From NCBI GenBank assembly GCA_963708725.1, contig CAVPTL010000010.1:310001-374000 (forward strand): a DNA stretch of 64,000 bases, read 5' to 3'. Each line of letters opens with the position of its first letter. Within the stretch, counting starts at the first letter, position 1. Shown here one piece after another: positions 7,270-15,412 of the stretch. The notes below the pieces were generated by a model. That model was not told the DNA's origin, made no database searches, and was given only the letters and a program-made list of their open reading frames with translations. Source of the stretch: CAVPTL01 sp963708725. GTDB taxonomy: Bacteria > Actinomycetota > Thermoleophilia > Gaiellales > JAICJC01. The position numbers and the translations under genes are program-made.

Positions 7270-8466
7270 TCAGTCGGGGAGCAACGGAACCGAGATTCCC
7301 GGGTCACGACCAAGCAGCACCGCTCGCGTGATCGCCGCGGTTCCATACCGCGCGCGCACCTCGTCGACGGCCGAGTCGAGCGCCGCGCCGCGGGGCCGGT
7401 CGAACGGCAGGGTCAGCTGTACGGTGGCCTCGTCGTCGAGGTTGGTCACGGCCACGCCGATCAGGGTGAGGCCCTGGCGCCGGATCATCGGCGTAGCGTC
7501 GGTGAGCAACCCTCGTGCGGTCGCGAGAATCACCTGGGTCTCGGCCGAGGCGTCCGGCATGGTGTGCGATCGGGTCGCGCGGGTGAAATCGTCGAACCGA
7601 AACCGCAGGATCACCGTGTGCCCGACCCTGTGGGCGGCACGCATCCGACGTGTGACGCGATCGACCAACGCGATCAGCGTCGAGTCGATCTCCTCTGCCG
7701 AACGCCGCCTACGGCCCAGCGCGCGCTGTGCGCCCATGGAGCGCCGCCGCCGGCGGGCCTGCACCGGCCGCGGATCGCGGTTGTGCGCCAGCGCGTGCAG
7801 GTGCCGTCCCGAACCACGGCCGAGCAGCCCAACCAGGTATCCCTCGTCGAGCCTCGCGACGTCGGCAACGGTGTGAATCCCACGGTCATGAAGCTTCTTC
7901 GCAGTCACCCGCCCCACACCCCATAGCCGCTCAACCTCGAGCGGATGGAGGAACGCAAGCTCCCCGCCGGGCGGAACGACAAGCAAGCCGTCGGGCTTGG
8001 CCACGCCGCTTGCCACCTTCGCGAGGAACTTGGTAGGTGCGATCCCAACGGTGATCGGCAGTCCGACCCGTTCGAGCACCGCGGCGCGCAGCCGGGTCGC
8101 GATCTCGACCGGCGAACCGGCGATCCGCTCCATGCCGCGCACGTCCAGAAACGCCTCGTCGATCGAGAGCCCCTCGACCAGCGGCGAGGTGTCGTCGAAC
8201 ACGCGGTACACCTCCTTGCTGGCCTCGGAGTACGCCGACATCCGCGGCCGCACCACGATCGCCTGCGGACACAGGGCACGGGCCTGATGACCGCTCATCG
8301 CGGTGCGAATGCCCCGCGCCTTGGCCTCGTAGCTGGCCGCCAACACCACACCGCCGCCGACGATCACCGCCTTGCCACGCAGCCGCGGATCATCCCGCTG
8401 CTCGACCGACGCGTAGAACGCGTCGAGGTCCGCGTGGAGGATGGTCGCCTCGACCGACACGAACAT
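7270..8466 (-). CDS. dinB: DNA polymerase IV (Y-family translesion polymerase)
   Basis: A 398-aa Y-family polymerase. Palm motifs are HADLDAFYASVEQ (about 11-23) and SIDEAFLDV (catalytic Asp-Glu about 103-104), followed by GIAPTKFLAKVASGVAKP, helix-hairpin-helix residues WGVGRVTAKKL and a little-finger domain. VQLTLPFD near the C-terminus is a beta-clamp binding motif (QxxLPF). The start is either this ATG, which lies inside the LexA box, or a GTG two codons later; a TATGCG -10-like box 5 nt before the ATG implies a leaderless message. It probably forms a unit with the downstream nuclease-like gene. Confidence 0.93.
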   Translation of the reverse strand: MFVSVEATILHADLDAFYASVEQRDDPRLRGKAVIVGGGVVLAASYEAKARGIRTAMSGHQARALCPQAIVVRPRMSAYSEASKEVYRVFDDTSPLVEGLSIDEAFLDVRGMERIAGSPVEIATRLRAAVLERVGLPITVGIAPTKFLAKVASGVAKPDGLLVVPPGGELAFLHPLEVERLWGVGRVTAKKLHDRGIHTVADVARLDEGYLVGLLGRGSGRHLHALAHNRDPRPVQARRRRRSMGAQRALGRRRRSAEEIDSTLIALVDRVTRRMRAAHRVGHTVILRFRFDDFTRATRSHTMPDASAETQVILATARGLLTDATPMIRRQGLTLIGVAVTNLDDEATVQLTLPFDRPRGAALDSAVDEVRARYGTAAITRAVLLGRDPGISVPLLPD

Positions 8467-8473
8467 ATGTTCG
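8460..8473. promoter_or_regulatory. LexA SOS box at the dinB start
   Basis: CGAACATATGTTCG is a perfect palindrome matching the CGAAC-N4-GTTCG LexA operator of actinobacteria and Gram-positives. It covers the dinB ATG and most of the -10-like TATGCG, so bound LexA would block initiation directly. Confidence 0.88.
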
Positions 8474-8486
8474 CATACCCGGGGCG

Positions 8487-9317
8487 CTAGCGCGACAATT
8501 CGGCGGCGGCCAGGCTGCGTTCGAGCAGCCGGTCGTCACCCGATTCCGCCGCCCAGGCGGCGAACTCGGCCGTCGGGCCCTGCCAGCGCACGTCGTCGGT
8601 GGTTGCGAACAACTCAATGCCGGCGCGGAGCGTGGCCAGATCTTTGAAGAGCAGGGCGAGTTCGCGGTTCTCGGGGCTGAGCAGATCGTCGGGGAACTCC
8701 TCGATCGGCCCGTGCTCGCTCACCATCCGCGCCGCCGTCACGCGGCCGATCTTGGGAATCCCGGGGTAGCCGTCGGCCGAGTCACCCACCAGCGCCAGGA
8801 AGTCGGGGATGAACACTGGCTCCACACCGAACTTCTCACGCACCGCTTCCTGGTTTCGGATCGCCTCGGCCCGGCGATCGACCTGCACCACGCGATCGCC
8901 GACGACGCACTGGGCGAGATCCTTGTCGGGCGTCCAGATGCGCACCTGATCGACGCCATCGTCGGTGGCCGTGATCCGAGCCGCCGCGGCCAGCGCATCA
9001 TCGGCCTCGAACTCGACCATCGGCCACGAGGCGACGCCCATCGCTGCCAGCCCGTCCTCCAGTGGCTGAAACTGCGCGAGCAGCGCCCGATCAACTCCCA
9101 GCCCGGTCTTGTACCCCGCCCACAGGTCGTTTCGAAACGACTCGATCACGTGGTCGGTGGCAACCCCGACGTGTGTGGTGCCCTGCTCGATCATCTGCAA
9201 GAGCGAGTGCAGCACGCCGGTCGCCGCCCCCAGCGGACGGTCGCCGGAACCGCCTCTGCGCCGCCCATAGAACTGGCGGAACAGCTCGTACGTCCCGTCG
9301 ATGAGGTCAACGACCAT
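8487..9317 (-). CDS. 5'-3' exonuclease / flap-endonuclease-like PIN-domain protein
   Basis: A 276-aa protein like the stand-alone 5'-nuclease domain of DNA polymerase I. The N-terminal acidic centre is MVVDLIDGTYELFRQFYG; further metal ligands lie in VEFEADDALA (about 120) and IWTPDKDLAQCV (about 145); the helix-hairpin-helix core is LVGDSADGYPGIPKIGRVTAARMV. It likely removes flaps or RNA primers in lagging-strand maturation or repair. Start chosen at the ATG of MVVDLIDG; upstream frame is low-quality leader. The gene ends 20 nt before dinB on the same strand, so some dinB transcription may come from here as well as from the SOS promoter. Confidence 0.88.
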   Translation of the reverse strand: MVVDLIDGTYELFRQFYGRRRGGSGDRPLGAATGVLHSLLQMIEQGTTHVGVATDHVIESFRNDLWAGYKTGLGVDRALLAQFQPLEDGLAAMGVASWPMVEFEADDALAAAARITATDDGVDQVRIWTPDKDLAQCVVGDRVVQVDRRAEAIRNQEAVREKFGVEPVFIPDFLALVGDSADGYPGIPKIGRVTAARMVSEHGPIEEFPDDLLSPENRELALLFKDLATLRAGIELFATTDDVRWQGPTAEFAAWAAESGDDRLLERSLAAAELSR

Positions 9318-9453
9318 GCCCCGAAGCGTACGCCCTCGGCGTGGGTCGTGAGCCTTTCGCGCGGCTGCCGGGTAACTTGTGAATAATGTTGCGTAGTCGC
9401 CCCGACCCGGCGGTGATCGAGCGGTTTCGGATCGCCCGCGAAAAGGAGATGAC

Positions 9454-10533
9454 ATGTCGATACGCCCTGTGGTGATGCGAATCGTCGTGGTCTGTTCGAT
9501 GGTGGCTGCGTGCGCAGCGGGTGCTGCGTCGCAGGCCCTGGCGGCCACGCCGCACACCCTCTTCCGCGCGCCCAACATCCGGAGCCTGATCCCCGGTGGT
9601 GGCCGGATCGGGTGGATCCAGGCACCGGCCACCGGCGGGTGCTACACCGTCTGGGTGCGCGGAGACACCAGTGGCGTACGACGAAAGCTCACCGGTTGTC
9701 GCACGATCAACGTCGCCAACCCTCGCGCCGAGATGCTCGCCACGGGCGCAACCCGGGTCTACTGGCAGGAACAGGGTGAGGGGAACAACGAGACCGACTA
9801 CACGATCGTTGCGGCGGGGCGGCCCGGGACGGCCCGCTCGGTGGATCATTTCGTGTTCGGGTGTGGAGCCAACGGTTGTGGATGCGGCAACGTCGGAAAC
9901 CAGCTCGGGCCGGGTGCCCTGCTCTCGGGCGACTACCTCTACGCCACGTCGAAGTACGACGGCGACCCCTCCAACTGCGCCATCGGCGGGGACATGATCC
10001 TCACCGGCGGGGGTGTGCGAAGGGCGACCGCATCGGGCCACGCGCTGATCGGATCGGCTCCTGGAGCGTCGTTGGTGGCCGCCGCAACCGCCCGCTTCGC
10101 GGAGCTGCCGCTCGTGCCGAACGGCCCGGCGCAACCGGACATCCAGGTGCGAAATGCCGCCACGGGGGCGCTGATACGGACGATCGCAACCGGCGGCGTG
10201 GTCGGCCGGCTGTCGATGAGCGGCGCTGGAGTCGTGGCGCAGGTGGGTGTGAACGGCGCGACCACGCTGCGGCTCTACAACCCGTCCACCGGAGCACTGG
10301 TCCACTCGCGGTACGTTCGCTCGAACGCGAAGCTGATCAATGCCTCCGGCGCCCGCGCGTTGTACCTGGTCGGAAACGACATCCATATCTTCAATCTGCT
10401 GACGGGACAGACACACCTCGTCTACCGATCACCGCGGCCGCTCGGAACGCTTCGGCTGGACGGACGATTGATCGTGTGGCTCGGCAGCGGAACGGCGGTG
10501 ATGGGGATCAAGCTCTCCCCCATTCCCGGGTAG
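9454..10533 (+). CDS. Secreted propeller-like protein of unknown function
   Basis: A 359-aa exported protein. A signal peptide covers about residues 1-30 (hydrophobic IVVVCSMVAACAAGAAS, then QALAATP). The rest is beta-rich with repeated short blades (GGRIGWIQAP, ATRVYWQEQG, SGARALYLVGNDIHIF, DGRLIVWLGSG), like proteins with TolB or WD-type propellers. A Cys-rich turn GCGANGCGCG sits near 135-145. AAAAGGAG 5 nt before the ATG is a good ribosome site. It stands alone between the divergent exonuclease and the convergent phosphoesterase. Function unknown. Confidence 0.75.
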   Translation: MSIRPVVMRIVVVCSMVAACAAGAASQALAATPHTLFRAPNIRSLIPGGGRIGWIQAPATGGCYTVWVRGDTSGVRRKLTGCRTINVANPRAEMLATGATRVYWQEQGEGNNETDYTIVAAGRPGTARSVDHFVFGCGANGCGCGNVGNQLGPGALLSGDYLYATSKYDGDPSNCAIGGDMILTGGGVRRATASGHALIGSAPGASLVAAATARFAELPLVPNGPAQPDIQVRNAATGALIRTIATGGVVGRLSMSGAGVVAQVGVNGATTLRLYNPSTGALVHSRYVRSNAKLINASGARALYLVGNDIHIFNLLTGQTHLVYRSPRPLGTLRLDGRLIVWLGSGTAVMGIKLSPIPG

Positions 10534-10544
10534 CGACATCCGTA

Positions 10545-12602
10545 TCAGTAGATCGGTGCGGGCGTCACAGAGGCCTCGTGACCGAGCAGCGGCAATCCGA
10601 AGTTCTGCTCGATCGCAGCGCCGAGGCTGTAGTGGCTGTAGAACGCCGAGGTGGCACCCGCGGGGATCCGCGCCGAGATCAGGACCGTGGCGACCTGACA
10701 CGTCTTCGTATTCGCGAGATACACCGTGTGGTTCGAGCAGTCGATACCCCAGTTCCCCTTGGCCTGGGTGGAGAGATAGTTCGACTCGTCGAAGGTGAAG
10801 ACGATCAGCGTCTGACCGGCCTGGTAGCTGGGGGTCGCGGTGATCGCCGCGATCACCTGCTGAAGGAACGCATCACCGACCGCCACACGGTCGTCGTGAG
10901 TCTTGCCGGGCACCACGTTCTCACACACACCGTTCATCCAGTGGAGATCACGACAGTCGTCGGGAGCGATCCACGAGAAACTCGGCAGGTTGTCTGCCGC
11001 AACGTCGTTCCAGAACGACGGATCGAGCGGTATGTCGTTCTTCGCACACGAGCCGTCCCCGCCGGATCCCGACCCGAGGTCCGAGTACCAGAACGCCGGA
11101 TTGTGACCGTCTCGGTAGTAGGACACCTTGCTGGTGTTGGTTGCACAGTTGGACGGCATCGACTGGTTGTAGTCGCGCCAGCTCATGCCGGCCGTTCCGT
11201 CGATCTGGTGAAAGATGTTGTCGGCGGTCGTCGGGCAGCCAAGGCAGGTCGAGAACTGACCGCTGGTGATCGCCTCGTAGTTCGGGAAGCTTGGATGCGT
11301 CTCCCCCGCCGAGTCCGACAGGAACCGGCAGTTCGCCGAGAGCGTGTGCATCTCAGGGGCGTCGGAAGCGGCCGAGAAATCCGAGAACGTGAGGTTCTCC
11401 TCCATGAACACCACGACGTGTTTGTAGGGCGCCGTCGACGCCGGGAGCATTCCGCACGGAGCCGTGCCCGAACCTCCACCGCCCGAAAGCGTCGTGGCGG
11501 TGGCGGCCGCCGACGGCGCAGACGTGTTTCCGGCCGCGTCGAACGCGGTCACGGTGTAGCTATAGGTTGTCGACGCCGTCAGACCGGAATCCTCGAAGCT
11601 GGTCGCGGTCGCGCCTGTCGTCTTCACCAGCACGGTTCCGCGGTAGACGTTGTAGCCGGTCACGGCGGTGTTGTCCGACGATGCGTTCCACGTCACGGCC
11701 ACCGTGCTCGGGCTATCCCCAGCCGCTGACACGTTCTGCGGTATCGACGGCGCGGTGATGTCACCACCACCGCCGCCCGCCAGGGTCGTGGCACTCACCG
11801 CGGTGGAGTTGGCCGAGGTGTTTCCGCCCGCGTCGAAGGCATTCACCGAGTAGCTGTAGGTCGTCGACGAAGTTAGCCCCGAATCCTCGAAGCTGGTCAC
11901 GGTCGCCCCGGTCGTCTTCACCAACGTCGTGCCCCTGTAGACGTTGTAGCCGGTAACCGCGGTGTTATCGGTGGACGCGTCCCAGGTGACCGAGACCGTG
12001 GTCGAGCTGTCGCCCAGCGCCGACACATGCTGTGGCACCGTGGGCGCAGTCACATCGCCGCCGCCGGTGCCTGTGGTGAGCGACACGTTGTCCAGATCAA
12101 ACGAGGCGTTCGCCGACGGCGCGGCATCGATCACATCGATCGTCAGCGAATCCCCGGCGGTCTTGGTCGTGTAGTTGACGGCGGGGAAGGACGTCCACGC
12201 CGTGGTCGCGGTGATGCACTGCTTGGCAGAGCCGACTGTGGAGCTACCCCCGGATGGCACCTCCTTGATCTGGAGGCAGACACTCTGGCCGGTGGAGACG
12301 CTGGAAACGCGGCCACCCGCGGTGTAGGCGACACCGGCCCCGACCGACTTGGCCGGCTTGGAGGTGGTGTAGTCGTACATCTGCGCGGTGCCGGACGCGG
12401 TCAACCTGCCCGCGTGTCCACCGCCGTCTCCGGTGACCAGGGTGAGCGTGCCACCGCTTCCTCCCCAACTCGAGAGCGACCCCGCGCCCGAACCTTCAAA
12501 CCCGGGGTTGGCCACCAGGTTGGTCGCGGCTGGAGCGACTGCGGCGCCGGTCACCATGAAGCTGAGCACACCGATCACGACCGCCGCCGCCAACTTGCGC
12601 AT
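10545..12602 (-). CDS. Secreted phosphoesterase-family protein with two Fn3 domains
   Basis: A 685-aa exported protein: signal peptide (about 1-28, MRKLAAAVVIGVL), a beta-sandwich carbohydrate-binding-like module (about 30-165, NLVANPGFEGSGAGSLSSW), two fibronectin type III domains (about 170-265 and 268-360) joined by Gly-rich linkers, and a C-terminal phosphoesterase domain (about 380-685) of the AcpA/phospholipase C family. Metal and active-site segments are VVVFMEENLTFSDFS, GETHPSFPNYEAITSG and VFTFDESN. It likely hydrolyses phosphomonoesters or phospholipids outside the cell, with Fn3 and the N-module as spacers or binding parts. The start is set by the signal peptide and GGGAGG 5 nt upstream. 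Confidence 0.85.
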   Translation of the reverse strand: MRKLAAAVVIGVLSFMVTGAAVAPAATNLVANPGFEGSGAGSLSSWGGSGGTLTLVTGDGGGHAGRLTASGTAQMYDYTTSKPAKSVGAGVAYTAGGRVSSVSTGQSVCLQIKEVPSGGSSTVGSAKQCITATTAWTSFPAVNYTTKTAGDSLTIDVIDAAPSANASFDLDNVSLTTGTGGGDVTAPTVPQHVSALGDSSTTVSVTWDASTDNTAVTGYNVYRGTTLVKTTGATVTSFEDSGLTSSTTYSYSVNAFDAGGNTSANSTAVSATTLAGGGGGDITAPSIPQNVSAAGDSPSTVAVTWNASSDNTAVTGYNVYRGTVLVKTTGATATSFEDSGLTASTTYSYTVTAFDAAGNTSAPSAAATATTLSGGGGSGTAPCGMLPASTAPYKHVVVFMEENLTFSDFSAASDAPEMHTLSANCRFLSDSAGETHPSFPNYEAITSGQFSTCLGCPTTADNIFHQIDGTAGMSWRDYNQSMPSNCATNTSKVSYYRDGHNPAFWYSDLGSGSGGDGSCAKNDIPLDPSFWNDVAADNLPSFSWIAPDDCRDLHWMNGVCENVVPGKTHDDRVAVGDAFLQQVIAAITATPSYQAGQTLIVFTFDESNYLSTQAKGNWGIDCSNHTVYLANTKTCQVATVLISARIPAGATSAFYSHYSLGAAIEQNFGLPLLGHEASVTPAPIY
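11488..12075. repeat. Tandem 294-bp repeat encoding the two Fn3 domains
   Basis: Two adjacent units of 98 codons encode Fn3 domains that are nearly identical around TAVTGYNVYRGT-LVKTTGA, TSFEDSGLT-STTYSY and GNTSA. DNA identity is high in the middle (matching runs around 11590-11680 and 11884-11974). This is a recent in-frame domain duplication, and a place where recombination could change domain number. Confidence 0.8.
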
Positions 12603-12664
12603 GGAGCCTCCCAGGAGTTGGTGCGACTTTACACAATATCCCTGGTGGAAGCCAGCTTTCGACA

Positions 12665-12693
12665 TTGGTTTACCGTGGTCGCCGATGTAGAGT
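12665..12693 (+). promoter_or_regulatory. Promoter of the HtrA-like protease gene
   Basis: TTGGTT (12665-12670), a 17-bp spacer and TAGAGT (12688-12693). The start site would be near 12700, followed by AAGGAG (12708) and the GTG start. Confidence 0.5.
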
Positions 12694-12718
12694 CGGGCGA
12701 CCATCTCAAGGAGCATCC

Positions 12719-13792
12719 GTGGAGCAACCCGAACCTCGTAGGCGAGCGCAGCGATCCCCATACGGGCTGATCCTGGCCGCGGTCGTGGTGGTCGCCTTGC
12801 TGGTGATCGCAGCTGTGTGGCTCTACAAAAGCTCCAATGGGTCGTCCTCGAACTCATCCTCGGCGGTGTGCCAGGTCTCGACGGTCGCCGACAACGTCCT
12901 GCCGTCGGTGGTGACGATCAGTGCCAACGGCGCCACCGGAGCGGGTACCGGGTCGGGTGAGGTGATCCGATCCGACGGCTACGTCCTGACCAATAACCAT
13001 GTGATCTCCCAGGCCGCCGACGGTGGCCAGGTCGCGGTGCTCTTCAGCGACGGCACCAGCGTCGATGCGACCATCACCGGCCGAGATCCTCAGACTGACC
13101 TGGCGGTGCTGCACGTAAAGCCGCCGTTCACACTGGATGTGATCGCGATCGGCTCGTCTGACACCGTCCACGTCGGTCAGCCGGTGGTGGCGCTGGGTGC
13201 CCCCCTCGGCCTCTCCGGGACGGTGACGTCGGGGATCGTGAGCGCGCTTGACCGCACGGTGCACGTGCCAGGCGACAACGGCGGCCAGGCGCTCCTGGTG
13301 GGCGCGGTACAGACCGACGCGGCGATCAACCCCGGCAACAGCGGCGGCGCGCTGGTGAACTGCGACGACCAGCTGGTGGGTGTCCCCACCGCCGGGGCGA
13401 ACGTCCCCGACGGCGGCGGCGGCAGCATCGGCCTGGGCTTTGCCATCCCGGTCGATTCGGCGATTCAGATCGCCGATCAGATCATCAAAAACGGGTCGGC
13501 CACCCACGCCTACTTCGGGCTTGGAACCGCGGTGATCCCGCCATCCGCGGCGGCGCAGGCGGGCACGTCCCCGGGCTTGTACGTGAACGCCGTGGCCCCC
13601 GGTGGTCCGGCGGCCAGCGCGGGATTGCAGGTGGGCGACGTGATCACCAAGATCGAGGGTGAGGATGCAACCAGCGCCACGCAGCTCGAGAGCCTCACCC
13701 TCACCAAGAAACCGGGCGACACCGTCACGGTGACCTACGCGCGCGGCGGCCAGACAGCCGACGCCACAATCACGCTGGGCGCTTCGAGTTAG
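12719..13792 (+). CDS. Membrane-anchored HtrA/DegP-like serine protease with PDZ domain
   Basis: A 357-aa trypsin-like protease for envelope protein quality control. The N-terminus is cytoplasmic and basic (about 1-15), with one membrane helix (LILAAVVVVALLVIAAVWLY, about 17-36), a Ser/Asn linker and the protease domain with the catalytic triad His94 (TNNHVI), Asp127 (TDLAVL) and Ser208 (NPGNSGGAL). A C-terminal PDZ domain (about 265-350) contains GLYVNAVAPGGPAASAGLQ. I chose the GTG start because AAGGAG lies 5 nt upstream; the longer frame starting at 12665 would begin before the promoter -10 box. Confidence 0.9.
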   Translation: MEQPEPRRRAQRSPYGLILAAVVVVALLVIAAVWLYKSSNGSSSNSSSAVCQVSTVADNVLPSVVTISANGATGAGTGSGEVIRSDGYVLTNNHVISQAADGGQVAVLFSDGTSVDATITGRDPQTDLAVLHVKPPFTLDVIAIGSSDTVHVGQPVVALGAPLGLSGTVTSGIVSALDRTVHVPGDNGGQALLVGAVQTDAAINPGNSGGALVNCDDQLVGVPTAGANVPDGGGGSIGLGFAIPVDSAIQIADQIIKNGSATHAYFGLGTAVIPPSAAAQAGTSPGLYVNAVAPGGPAASAGLQVGDVITKIEGEDATSATQLESLTLTKKPGDTVTVTYARGGQTADATITLGASS

Positions 13793-13843
13793 AGGGTGAT
13801 AGCGTCGGTCGGGCTCCGATCCAAACCACACAGGGGGGACGGC

Positions 13844-14428
13844 ATGGCCGTTTTGGTGATCTTGGACATCGAAGGCGCCACCAAGGAACAGTACGACCAG
13901 GTGGACGAGCTACTCGGCCGTGTCACGGCCGAAAACGCGCCACCAGGACTGATCAGCCACGTCGCCGGCCCGACCGACACCGGCTTTCTCGTTGCCGACG
14001 TGTGGGAGAACCCCGAGATCATGCAGCAAAGCTTTGAGCAGGTGCTCGGGCCGGCCCTCCAGCAGGCCGGTGTGCCGCAGGTGGAGCCACGCGTTCTGCC
14101 GGTGTACGACCACTTCAACGGCGGGGCCAACGACGCCAACGTGATCGTCTTGATCGAGCTGGACGGCATGACCACCGACGACTACGACCAGCTGGCGGCA
14201 AGCCTGCCCGCCCACGCAAATCCGGGCGCTCACCCCGCGGTGTCCCACCTGGCCGCCGTGGACGGGGATGGACTCGTTGTCGTGGATATCTGGGAGTCGC
14301 CCGAGGCCTTCGTCTCGTTTGCCCAGTCCGAGCTCGCGCCGCGAGCGGGCGATTCGCTGAGCGAAATGACGCCGCAGCTCGTCCCGGTGCACAACTACGT
14401 GCCGGTCAAGGAGCCAGCGATCAACTGA
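13844..14428 (+). CDS. Two-domain dimeric alpha/beta-barrel (ABM-like) protein
   Basis: A 194-aa protein made of two similar halves. MAVLVILDIEGATKEQYDQV ... HVAGPTDTGFLVADVWENPE (1-95) is mirrored by NVIVLIELDGMTTDDYDQL ... HLAAVDGDGLVVVDIWESPE (about 98-190). Each half has the beta-alpha-beta layout of antibiotic-biosynthesis-monooxygenase (ABM) or ferredoxin-like proteins, so one chain probably mimics the usual homodimer. No metal- or heme-binding residues are obvious. CAGGGGGG before the ATG is a plausible ribosome site. It ends 18 nt before an alcohol dehydrogenase gene, likely one transcript; function unknown. Confidence 0.75.
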   Translation: MAVLVILDIEGATKEQYDQVDELLGRVTAENAPPGLISHVAGPTDTGFLVADVWENPEIMQQSFEQVLGPALQQAGVPQVEPRVLPVYDHFNGGANDANVIVLIELDGMTTDDYDQLAASLPAHANPGAHPAVSHLAAVDGDGLVVVDIWESPEAFVSFAQSELAPRAGDSLSEMTPQLVPVHNYVPVKEPAIN

Positions 14429-14446
14429 CATCGCCGGGAGAACGTG

Positions 14447-15400
14447 ATGCAAGCAATGGTGCTCACAGCTCCCGGGGAACTCGACCTGAAAGCCGTCGCC
14501 GAGCCCGTGGCCGGCGACGGCCAGGTCGTCCTCGACGTGTCGGCGTGCGCGGTCTGCCGCACCGACCTCCAGATCGTGCGCGGCGACCTGCCAATGCGCC
14601 GTTCGCCGCTGATTCCCGGTCACCAGGTGGTCGGCCGGCTCGCGACCGGCGAACGTGTGGGACTTGCGTGGCTCGGCGGGGCCGACGGGACGTGCAAGTA
14701 CTGTGAAGCCGGGCTCGAGAACCTGTGTGAGGCCGCGGAGTTCACCGGCTGGACGATGAACGGCGGCTATGCCGAGCGCGTGGTCGCCCGCAGCGACTAC
14801 GTGTTCCCGTTGCCCGACGGCCTGTCCGACATCGAGGCCGCTCCACTTCTGTGCGGTGGCATCATCGGCTACCGCTCGCTTCGAATCAGCGGCATCCAGC
14901 CCGGCGGGCGGCTCGGCCTGTTCGGCTTCGGCTCATCGGCGCACCTCACGATTCAGGTGGCCAAACACTGGCAGTGTGAGGTGTTTGTGTTCTCCCGCTC
15001 GCCCAGCGAACGGCGCCTCGCCGGCGAGCTGGGCGCCGACTGGATTGGCGGCTACGACGACGTCGCGCCGGCTCCGCTCGACGCCGCCGTGACCTTCGCG
15101 CCGGCCGGATCGGTGGTGGTGGCCGCACTCACGGCGGTTGGCCCGGGTGGCACGGTTGCGATCAACGCGATCCATCTCGACAAGATGCCGGAGTTCTCCT
15201 ACGACCTGTTGTGGAAGGAGCGCAGCCTCCGCTCGGTGGCGAACTTCACCCGCACCGACGCCCTTGAGTTCCTCGCGCTCGCCGCTGAGATCCCGATCCG
15301 GGCCGAGACGACGGTGTTCGACCTCGACGCCGCCGGCGTTGCGCTCGACCAACTCGAGGCAGGTGGGATCACCGGCACCGCCGTTTTGCGCGTCCGGTGA
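14447..15400 (+). CDS. Zinc-dependent alcohol dehydrogenase (MDR family, AdhA-like)
   Basis: A 317-aa medium-chain dehydrogenase. Catalytic-zinc ligands are in CAVCRTD (about 34-40) and PGHQ; the structural-zinc loop is GTCKYCEAGLENLCE (about 82-96). The Rossmann core is LGLFGFGSSAHLTIQVAK (about 150-167). It resembles short AdhA-type enzymes that act on primary alcohols or aldehydes with NAD(P)H. The ATG is preceded by GGGAG with 6-nt spacing; a GTG 3 nt earlier is less well placed. Confidence 0.88.
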   Translation: MQAMVLTAPGELDLKAVAEPVAGDGQVVLDVSACAVCRTDLQIVRGDLPMRRSPLIPGHQVVGRLATGERVGLAWLGGADGTCKYCEAGLENLCEAAEFTGWTMNGGYAERVVARSDYVFPLPDGLSDIEAAPLLCGGIIGYRSLRISGIQPGGRLGLFGFGSSAHLTIQVAKHWQCEVFVFSRSPSERRLAGELGADWIGGYDDVAPAPLDAAVTFAPAGSVVVAALTAVGPGGTVAINAIHLDKMPEFSYDLLWKERSLRSVANFTRTDALEFLALAAEIPIRAETTVFDLDAAGVALDQLEAGGITGTAVLRVR

Positions 15401-15412
15401 GGGTCCCGGCCG

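Noticed and set aside
9861..11729. A 622-codon open frame on the plus strand
   Set aside because: It is antisense to the Fn3-phosphoesterase and out of frame with the secreted propeller-like gene; composition is Arg/His/Gly-rich without domain motifs, typical of a high-GC shadow frame.
10545..11790. Possible fusion artefact between Fn3 repeats and phosphoesterase
   Set aside because: One continuous frame with a signal peptide at the start and a complete phosphoesterase end; such multidomain secreted enzymes are normal.
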